Shown: piece after piece, positions 47,511 to 53,229 of the stretch
Position numbering within the stretch: the stretch's first letter is position 1
Layout: every line of letters begins with the position of its first letter
Assembly (NCBI GenBank): GCA_947448305.1
Contig: CANFME010000005.1
Span: 1 to 53,229 of the forward strand
Source of the DNA: Burkholderiaceae bacterium
GTDB taxonomy: Bacteria; Pseudomonadota; Gammaproteobacteria; Burkholderiales; Burkholderiaceae
DNA length: 53,229 bases
Direction of reading: 5' to 3'
Translations under genes and position numbers: made by a program
Notes under the pieces: generated by a model
The model's database searches: none
What the model was told of the DNA's origin: nothing
The model's input: the letters and a program-made list of their open reading frames with translations, nothing else

Positions 47511-48773
47511 TTATTTTTTAGATGAGTATCTTTGGTGAACATATTGTTGAACAATTTGTTGAAACTCACCGAGGATATTATCTCCTCTTAAAGTTTTCGC
47601 TTTTTGTCCGTCAATAAAAACTGGCGCCGATGGAGTCTCTCCAGTACCGGGCAAACTAATGCCGATATCAGCATGTTTACTTTCACCAGGACCATTTACG
47701 ATACAGCCCATCACAGCCACACTCATTGATTCCACACCTGCATAATCTTTTTTCCAAATTGGCATTTGATTTCTAAGGTAAGACTGTATTTCAGAGGCGA
47801 GATGCTGAAAATAAGTACTTGTAGTTCTGCCACAACCAGGACATGCAATGACCATGGGCGAGAAATGTCGCAGATTCATCGTTTGTAAAATCTCTTGAGC
47901 AACAATCACTTCATTATCTCTAGATGCACCTGGTTCAGGAGTCAAGGAAATACGAATCGTATCTCCAATACCCTCTTGCAAAAGTACACTTAAAGCCGCC
48001 GTAGATGCAACAATACCTTTACTACCAATTCCAGCCTCAGTCAGTCCCAAATGGAGCGCATTATCGCAACGCGTTGAGAGCTCTCGATAAACACTAATTA
48101 GATCCTGTACGGCACTCACCTTGCAGGAAAGAATAATTTGATTACTCGGCATCCCAATTTCCATTGCTTTTTGGGAGGATTGCAAAGCAGACTGAATCAG
48201 GGCCTCGACCATCATTTCTCGTGCATCTTTAGGCTGAGCAAGAGCCGCATTGGCATCCATCAATTGCGCTAATAAATCTTGATCTAGGCTACCCCAATTA
48301 ACACCAATTCGGATCGGCTTTTCATACCTAATAGCTGCTTCGATCATTTGTGAAAACTGAATATCTCGCTTGGCACCTTTTCCTACGTTTCCAGGATTGA
48401 TACGATACTTAGACAAAGCCTTGGCACAATCTGGATAATCTTTTAATAAAGTGTGTCCGTTATAGTGAAAATCACCAATTAAAGGTACCTTTACATCCAT
48501 TTTATCTAATTGTTCGCGAATATAAGGTACTGCAGCTGCAGCTTCTGGGGTATTAACAGTAATTCGAACGAGCTCAGAACCCGCCCGAGCAAGCTCTTTC
48601 ACCTGAATTGCTGTACCAACAGCATCGACAGTATCGGTATTGGTCATCGATTGAACTCGAATCGGTCCATCACCACCAATCGTAACAATGTTATCCCCCC
48701 AAGACACAATAGCTTGTTGGGTTTTTTTTCTAATATAGTTAGTTAATTGCAAACTTGAATCATTCATCATCAT
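47511..48773 (-). CDS. ispG: 4-hydroxy-3-methylbut-2-enyl-diphosphate synthase
   Basis: IspG is the [4Fe-4S] enzyme of the MEP isoprenoid pathway that reduces MEcPP to HMBPP. The TIM-barrel N-terminal part ([27 protein letters not shown]) is followed by a ferredoxin-like domain with cluster cysteines in CPGCGRTT and [18 protein letters not shown]. Length 420 is typical of betaproteobacteria. It follows rlmN with a 6-base gap; the pilF and rodZ genes often found between them in relatives are absent. Confidence 0.96.
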   Translation of the reverse strand: MMMNDSSLQLTNYIRKKTQQAIVSWGDNIVTIGGDGPIRVQSMTNTDTVDAVGTAIQVKELARAGSELVRITVNTPEAAAAVPYIREQLDKMDVKVPLIGDFHYNGHTLLKDYPDCAKALSKYRINPGNVGKGAKRDIQFSQMIEAAIRYEKPIRIGVNWGSLDQDLLAQLMDANAALAQPKDAREMMVEALIQSALQSSQKAMEIGMPSNQIILSCKVSAVQDLISVYRELSTRCDNALHLGLTEAGIGSKGIVASTAALSVLLQEGIGDTIRISLTPEPGASRDNEVIVAQEILQTMNLRHFSPMVIACPGCGRTTSTYFQHLASEIQSYLRNQMPIWKKDYAGVESMSVAVMGCIVNGPGESKHADIGISLPGTGETPSAPVFIDGQKAKTLRGDNILGEFQQIVQQYVHQRYSSKK

Positions 48774-48779
48774 TTAAGT

Positions 48780-49928
48780 TTAATTTTTTTCCATCCAACG
48801 AATTTCGCGTTGGGCCAAATTAGTTCGATCTTGCACTTCTCCTGCCAACTGACCGCATGCAGCGTCGATATCATCACCACGCGTCTTGCGAACTGTTGTT
48901 ACCATTTTTGCATCTAATAATATTTTTGCAAATTGGTCTATTCTGGATTTTGGTGATTGTTTTAATCCCGAATCAGCAAAAGGATTAAAAGGAATCAAAT
49001 TTATTTTACATTTTATCGATTTTAGTAATTGAATTAACTCATGCGCATGTTTATCTGAGTCATTTACACCATCTAGCATACAGTATTCAAAAGTTAAAAA
49101 ATCTCTGGGAGCAAACTCAAGGTAACGCTTACAAGAATCTAATAGTACAGCTAAAGGATATTTTCGATTAATTGGCACCAACTCATTTCGCAGTGCATCA
49201 TTGGCCGCGTGCAATGAGACCGCAAGTGCAACGGGTAAATCTTGAGACAAACGATCAATAAATGGCACAACGCCAGATGTTGATAAGGTTACTCTTCTTC
49301 TGGAGAGACCATAAGCATTATCGTCTAGCATCAATTTCATTGCGCTTAACACGGGCTCATAATTCAATAAAGGCTCACCCATGCCCATCATCACAACATT
49401 TGAAATTACTCTACCATCTTCATGTGGCAAGGTAGTTTTGTCATAAGCATCGACTCTTTTGATCGCCTTGGGATCATTCCTAAGATGATGTTCTGCAAAC
49501 CAGAGCTGACCAATAATTTCGGAAGCCGTCAAATTTCTTGAGAAGCCCTGTTTGCCGGTAGAGCAAAATCGACAATTAACTGCACAACCTGCTTGCGAAG
49601 AAATGCACAGTGTTCCGCGATCTTCTTCAGGTATGTAGACCATTTCAACAGCATTGCCCTCACCAACATCTAAAAGCCATTTTCGAGTTCCATCTGAGGC
49701 CGTTTGATCTGAAATGACTGGCAAGGATTTAATTTCGACTAAATCCTCTAATTGAGCACGAAAAGTTTTCGCTAAATCACTCATTTGATGAATGTCAGAA
49801 ACACCGCGTTGGTGAATCCAACGCATCAATTGCTTTGCTCTGAAAGGTTTTTCGTCCAGGCCGGCTATAAAGCTTGCCAGCCTGTCCCCGTCAAGATTTA
49901 AAAGATTAGTACGGGGTTTATTGGTCAT
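48780..49928 (-). CDS. rlmN: Dual-specificity 23S rRNA/tRNA adenine-C2 methyltransferase
   Basis: RlmN is a radical-SAM enzyme that methylates A2503 of 23S rRNA and A37 of some tRNAs. The radical-SAM cysteines are in [11 protein letters not shown], with [17 protein letters not shown] and [22 protein letters not shown], and the catalytic C-terminal cysteine in [19 protein letters not shown] chose the ATG at 49928; a TTG one codon earlier is possible. It follows ndk by a few bases. Confidence 0.97.
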   Translation of the reverse strand: MTNKPRTNLLNLDGDRLASFIAGLDEKPFRAKQLMRWIHQRGVSDIHQMSDLAKTFRAQLEDLVEIKSLPVISDQTASDGTRKWLLDVGEGNAVEMVYIPEEDRGTLCISSQAGCAVNCRFCSTGKQGFSRNLTASEIIGQLWFAEHHLRNDPKAIKRVDAYDKTTLPHEDGRVISNVVMMGMGEPLLNYEPVLSAMKLMLDDNAYGLSRRRVTLSTSGVVPFIDRLSQDLPVALAVSLHAANDALRNELVPINRKYPLAVLLDSCKRYLEFAPRDFLTFEYCMLDGVNDSDKHAHELIQLLKSIKCKINLIPFNPFADSGLKQSPKSRIDQFAKILLDAKMVTTVRKTRGDDIDAACGQLAGEVQDRTNLAQREIRWMEKN

Positions 49929-49931
49929 CAA

Positions 49932-50357
49932 TTAACGTGTGTAAACCTGCATACCTGGAAAAAAGAAAGCGATTTCTGCAGCAGCTGTATCCGCAGCGTC
50001 AGAGCCGTGAACAGCGTTAGCATCGATACTTTGCGCAAAATCAGCACGAATAGTACCTTTTTCAGCTTTTGACGGATCTGTTGCACCCATCAATTCACGA
50101 TTTTTCAAAATAGCATTTTCACCTTCTAGTGCCTGAATCATTACAGGGCCAGAAATCATGAAACCGACTAAATCTTTGAAAAAAGGACGCTCTTTGTGAA
50201 CAGCGTAAAATTGACCAGCTTCCACTTCAGATAGATGAACCATCTTTGCAGCAATAACTTTTAAACCAGCGTTTTCGAAACGGCTGTAAATTTGTCCAAT
50301 TACATTTTTTGCAACTGCGTCTGGTTTAATAATTGAAAGTGTTCTTTCGATTGCCAT
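49932..50357 (-). CDS. ndk: Nucleoside diphosphate kinase
   Basis: Ndk balances nucleoside triphosphate pools by phosphohistidine transfer. The 141-residue protein has [31 protein letters not shown] and the active-site NAVHGSDA (His117). GGAG lies 9 bases before the ATG. It heads the minus-strand series ndk-rlmN-ispG-hisS-(TPR)-bamB-der. A TATAAT lies on the minus strand at 50391-50396, placing the mRNA start about 27 bases before the ATG; its -35 is weak. Confidence 0.97.
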   Translation of the reverse strand: MAIERTLSIIKPDAVAKNVIGQIYSRFENAGLKVIAAKMVHLSEVEAGQFYAVHKERPFFKDLVGFMISGPVMIQALEGENAILKNRELMGATDPSKAEKGTIRADFAQSIDANAVHGSDAADTAAAEIAFFFPGMQVYTR

Positions 50358-50450
50358 GAGAAAAGCTCCTGATTAATAATAAAAGATAACATTATACCTA
50401 GTTAATTGCTTAATAATAGGTTAAAACCCTTATAAATTAAATTAAACACA

Positions 50451-50478
50451 TTGACAAGTAATTAACTTTTTGTAGAAT
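50451..50478 (+). promoter_or_regulatory. Sigma-70 promoter of the Bax-inhibitor-1 gene
   Basis: Perfect TTGACA (50451-50456) and TAGAAT (50473-50478) are separated by 16 bases and point right. The leader to the ATG at 50598 would be about 110 bases. A second TATAAT at 50535-50540 has TTGAAA only 14 bases away and is a weaker candidate. This 240-base divergent region (50358-50597) is the longest gene-free stretch; besides these promoters and the ndk -10 box I see nothing in it. Confidence 0.65.
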
Positions 50479-50597
50479 AAAACAAGAAAAAAGGGTTATT
50501 TTTTAATGAGCCTATTGAAACTCTGAAAAATGCCTATAATTGGGCAATAAGATTTAAAAAATAAGTATTCATAAATACCTTTCAAGGAGCGTTAACA

Positions 50598-51296
50598 ATG
50601 AGTGAATTAAATAGTTTTGGATATAGTGGTCGAAGTGGTCTATCAGACGCCATAACCCGAAATAGAGTATTGCGTAATACCTTTGCTTTGCTAGCTGTTT
50701 CAATGCTACCAACCATGTTAGGTGCATGGATTGGTGTTACAACTGGTTTCTCTTTTTTCAAATCCAGCCCGATAATGGGAATGGTCATTTTCATGGCCGT
50801 CGCATTTGCTTTCTTCTGGGGTATTGAAAAGAACAAAAACTCTGGAACTGGCGTATTGCTATTGCTCGGCTTCACTTTCTTTATGGGTTTAATGCTGACT
50901 GGATTACTCACCCATACGCTTCAATTTAGAAATGGAGCTGAATTGATTATGATGGCGTTTGGTTCAACCGCTCTTATTTTATTCGGTATGGCTTCATGGG
51001 CAGCAACTTCAAAATCCAATTTTGAAGGTCTTGGAAAATGGTTGTTTATTGGTGTAGTGTTGATGATTCTTGCTTCCGTTGCCAACATTTTCTTGCAAAT
51101 ACCCGCCCTAATGTTAACCATTATGGTTTTTGCAGTTGGTATTTTTTCAGCGTTTATTTTGGTTGATGTACAAAGAATCGTAAATGGCGGAGAAACAAAC
51201 TACGTTATGGCAACACTCTCCATTTATTTGAACGTATACAACATCTTCACTAATTTACTTGCAATTTTCGGTATCGTTGGTGGCGATAGAGATTAA
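50598..51296 (+). CDS. Bax inhibitor-1/YccA family membrane protein
   Basis: A 232-residue inner-membrane protein with about seven hydrophobic segments (for example 30-50, 55-72, 78-98, 110-130, 138-158, 162-182 and 205-225). It matches the BI-1/YccA family; the FSAFILVDVQRIVNGGETNYVMATLSIYLNVYNIFTNLL-like end contains the conserved acidic Asp in helix 6 and the NVYNIFxxLL motif. E. coli YccA is a substrate and inhibitor of FtsH; here hflKC lie elsewhere in the same window. AAGGAG is 8 bases before the ATG. Ends in a strong terminator. Confidence 0.93.
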   Translation: MSELNSFGYSGRSGLSDAITRNRVLRNTFALLAVSMLPTMLGAWIGVTTGFSFFKSSPIMGMVIFMAVAFAFFWGIEKNKNSGTGVLLLLGFTFFMGLMLTGLLTHTLQFRNGAELIMMAFGSTALILFGMASWAATSKSNFEGLGKWLFIGVVLMILASVANIFLQIPALMLTIMVFAVGIFSAFILVDVQRIVNGGETNYVMATLSIYLNVYNIFTNLLAIFGIVGGDRD

Positions 51297-51314
51297 AAGA
51301 ATTTAACTCAAATT

Positions 51315-51344
51315 AAAAGCTGCTTTTCAAAAGCAGCTTTTTTT
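51315..51344 (+). terminator. Rho-independent terminator of the Bax-inhibitor-1 gene
   Basis: AAAAGCTGCTTTT and AAAAGCAGCTTTT are inverted copies one base apart, so a stem of about 11 bp with a small loop forms, followed by seven T. The T-run reaches the stop codon of the convergent rlmD. The A-rich left side gives a shorter T-run on the minus strand, so it may also stop rlmD transcripts. Confidence 0.9.
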
Positions 51345-52743
51345 ACGCCCTCTCAAAGACGGCGATTGATTCAACATGTGATGTATGTGGGAACATATTC
51401 ATAATCCCAGCCTGCAACAACTGATACCCCGCTTGATGCACTAATACCTCAGCATCCCTAGCTAGGGTTGCAGGATTGCATGACACATAAACAATTCTTT
51501 TGGGTAAAAATAATTGATCACCATCATCTTGAGAAGAGGCTAATGTTGCTAAAGAGTTAACCAAGGTAAAGGCCCCATCTCTTGGTGGATCAATCAACCA
51601 TTTGCTGGCCATTCCCCAAGATTTAATGATTGCAGTCGTTACGTCAAATAAATTGGCTTGAAGCCAATCAGTATTATGATCAACCCTATTCAATAAAGCA
51701 TTACTTTTAGCTCTTTCGAACAGTTCATGACTACCCTCAATGCCTAACACTTGATTTGCTTTTTTGGCGATAGCTAAGGTAAAGTTACCAATCCCACAAA
51801 ACAGGTCTAAAACCCTTTCTTGTGGTTCAATTTCTAATAGTCTAATCGCCTTAGAAACCATCACTTGATTCATCGCATGATTGACCTGTGTAAAATCCGT
51901 TGGATGGTAATGTAACTTCAGATCAAACTCTGGAATCGTATAAAACAACTCGCCCTCTAAGGGATAAAAGGGTTTAGTCGTTTCAACACCCTGCGCTTGG
52001 GTCCAAATCCACAGATTGTGCTCGTCAGCAAATTGCTTTATAAGGCCTTCATCTTGGATTGTGAAAGGTAATAAATGTCGTATTACCATGACTGAATTTC
52101 TGATGGAGGAAGCGTCCCCGCGTGATAACTCAATTTGTGGCACACGATCCCGTATCGACAGTGCCATGACGAACTCACGAAGCGGTATCAATAAATGCGA
52201 CCATTCCTCAGGGAGTATTTCGCATGAAGTCATATCTGAAACGTAGCGATTTTGAGGCTCATGAAAACCAACTAGTACAGTGCCCTTTTTAATGGATCGA
52301 TTGACTACACTTAACCTAGTACGATGGCGATAGCCCCAGTCTGAACTGACAATTGGACGCATGATCAATTGCGGAGTCACCCGACCGATGAAGCGTAGGT
52401 TATCTTCTAAGGCCCTTTGTTTAATAGCAATCTGGGTTCGAGAATCAATATGTTGCATGGTGCAACCACCACAATTACCATACCAATGGCATCGAGGTTT
52501 TATCCTTGAAAAAGACTCAGAGGTTATTGAATTAATCCTGCCTTTTTGAAATCTGCTTTTATCCTGAGTTATTGTATAGTTTACTTTTTCACCGATCATA
52601 GCTCCATTGATAAAGACAATTTTTCCGGGAGAGTTAGGATCGTCTTCGGGTAGTCTGCCAATACCATTCGCTTCTAAATCAATGGCGTGAATTTTAACGG
52701 TCTTTTTTTGGCCCTGAAGTGGACTTATCGATTTTTTTCTCAA
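51343..52743 (-). CDS. rlmD: 23S rRNA (uracil-1939-C5)-methyltransferase RlmD
   Basis: RlmD methylates U1939 of 23S rRNA. A TRAM-like N-terminal domain (about 15-75) precedes the iron-sulfur cysteines CHWYGNCGGC. The methyltransferase domain shows DLFCGIGNFTLAIA, IDPPRDGA and YVSCNPATLARD with the catalytic cysteine. The 466-residue length is normal. The ATG overlaps the upstream exonuclease gene by 4 bases. Confidence 0.95.
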   Translation of the reverse strand: MRKKSISPLQGQKKTVKIHAIDLEANGIGRLPEDDPNSPGKIVFINGAMIGEKVNYTITQDKSRFQKGRINSITSESFSRIKPRCHWYGNCGGCTMQHIDSRTQIAIKQRALEDNLRFIGRVTPQLIMRPIVSSDWGYRHRTRLSVVNRSIKKGTVLVGFHEPQNRYVSDMTSCEILPEEWSHLLIPLREFVMALSIRDRVPQIELSRGDASSIRNSVMVIRHLLPFTIQDEGLIKQFADEHNLWIWTQAQGVETTKPFYPLEGELFYTIPEFDLKLHYHPTDFTQVNHAMNQVMVSKAIRLLEIEPQERVLDLFCGIGNFTLAIAKKANQVLGIEGSHELFERAKSNALLNRVDHNTDWLQANLFDVTTAIIKSWGMASKWLIDPPRDGAFTLVNSLATLASSQDDGDQLFLPKRIVYVSCNPATLARDAEVLVHQAGYQLLQAGIMNMFPHTSHVESIAVFERA

Positions 52744-53229
52744 GATAACGCATTCGTAAAACCAGATAGATATTCATGCCAATGCGTGCCCTCTGGGTTA
52801 TTGGCCTCTTTAAGTAAAGTTTTCTTCACAAATTCAAGTTCTAAAAGATACTCTTCTTTTGAAAAGGCACCTCTTAAAAGCTGAAATCGACAGTACATTA
52901 AATAGGTATTCGCCACGTCTGTTTCACAATAACGGCGAATCTCTGGGAGTTTACCTTCCAAATAGGCGGGCCATACTTGTGAACCGTCCATTCCCATCTT
53001 GCCAGGAAAACCACAAAGTTTTGCTAGAGAATCTAGTGGAGCATTCGCTTTTGATTGGTAAAATGCCAAAAGATCCATTAAGTCCAAATGACGTAGATGG
53101 TACCTAGCTATATAGTTATTGTATTTAAACTCTTTAGAATCATAATCTTGACTTTCGCCCATTTCCCAGAATCTTGAAGCGGTTACTTCATTCACTAAGG
53201 CTCTGTAATTTAAAACGGGCAAATCAAAT
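52740..53229 (-). CDS. 3'-5' exonuclease of the PolB-exonuclease type, 5' end outside the window
   Basis: The frame runs off the right edge without a start: the last codons read FDLPVLNYRAL, the internal Exo II-like motif of the predicted 3'-5' exonucleases related to the exonuclease domain of DNA polymerase B. Further conserved parts are HLDLMDLLAFY and the YCETDVANTYLMY Exo III region with catalytic Asp. The DEDD Exo I motif should lie beyond base 53229. The TTG at 53222 is internal, not a start. About 163 C-terminal residues are present. Coupled to rlmD by a 4-base overlap. Confidence 0.85.
   Translation of the reverse strand, partial: FDLPVLNYRALVNEVTASRFWEMGESQDYDSKEFKYNNYIARYHLRHLDLMDLLAFYQSKANAPLDSLAKLCGFPGKMGMDGSQVWPAYLEGKLPEIRRYCETDVANTYLMYCRFQLLRGAFSKEEYLLELEFVKKTLLKEANNPEGTHWHEYLSGFTNALS

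Noticed and set aside
47495..47569. N-terminal extension of hisS overlapping ispG by 59 bases
   Set aside because: The extra residues do not resemble the family, and ATG 47494 just after the ispG stop is a natural start.
50515..50540. TTGAAA and TATAAT as a second promoter for the Bax-inhibitor-1 gene
   Set aside because: The spacing is only 14 bases; the upstream TTGACA/TAGAAT pair is better, so it is mentioned only as a weaker alternative.

Overview
The window is a chromosomal stretch of an AT-rich betaproteobacterium (roughly 40% G+C by eye). Gene content and order point to Burkholderiales, family Burkholderiaceae, most like Polynucleobacter or a close freshwater relative. The blocks behind this are aceE-aceF-lpdA divergent from a FixL/FixJ-type pair with folD-prlC-xth; hrpA next to argA-yggX; and ndk-rlmN-ispG-hisS-TPR-bamB-der-hfq-hflX-hflK-hflC-hisZ-purA. 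The genus is an inference. There are no rRNA or tRNA genes, no CRISPR array and no intact insertion sequence. No gene-free stretch exceeds about 240 bases.

Layout. 1-138: window edge with a near-perfect LexA box overlapping a leftward promoter for a gene outside the window, followed by two hairpins that resemble an IS200/IS605-type end. 139-1951 (-): a small membrane protein and purT. 2051-8194 (-): pyruvate dehydrogenase complex (aceE, aceF, lpdA). 8362-15482 (+): PAS sensor kinase, FixJ-like regulator, folD, oligopeptidase A, exonuclease III. 15604-19664 (-): glnA-ntrB-ntrC. 19800-28162 (-): hrpA, then a tightly overlapping set of beta-propeller, polysaccharide deacetylase, sterol-desaturase-type, EI24 and MoaB/CinA-like genes. 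28217-31669: argA and yggX (+), rpiA (-), tal (+). 31690-34793 (-): rnr-rlmB. 34868-36121 (+): a two-gene accessory pocket, an orphan PIN-domain protein and an unrecognised protein. 36239-50357 (-): a long housekeeping series from ndk to purA. 50598-51296 (+): a Bax-inhibitor-1 membrane protein. 51343-53229 (-): rlmD and the 3' part of a PolB-type 3'-5' exonuclease.

How the genes connect. Most of the window is core metabolism, RNA and ribosome maintenance, and envelope quality control. The strongest unusual signal is in nitrogen control. The NtrC protein carries GAFANA where sigma-54 activators have GAFTGA. I find no -24/-12 promoter in the glnA leader, but there is an NtrC-type dyad (GCAC-N7-GTGC) directly against a plausible sigma-70 promoter. 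Together these suggest an NtrC that no longer uses sigma-54. A terminator after glnA lies inside the longest reading of ntrB.

Other points: hflX has a clear in-frame N-terminal extension without any ATG, GTG or TTG start; purT sits directly behind the terminator of the pyruvate dehydrogenase operon; argA and tal have -10 boxes so close to their start codons that their mRNAs may be leaderless. I did not find a clear new multi-gene defence or mobile system.
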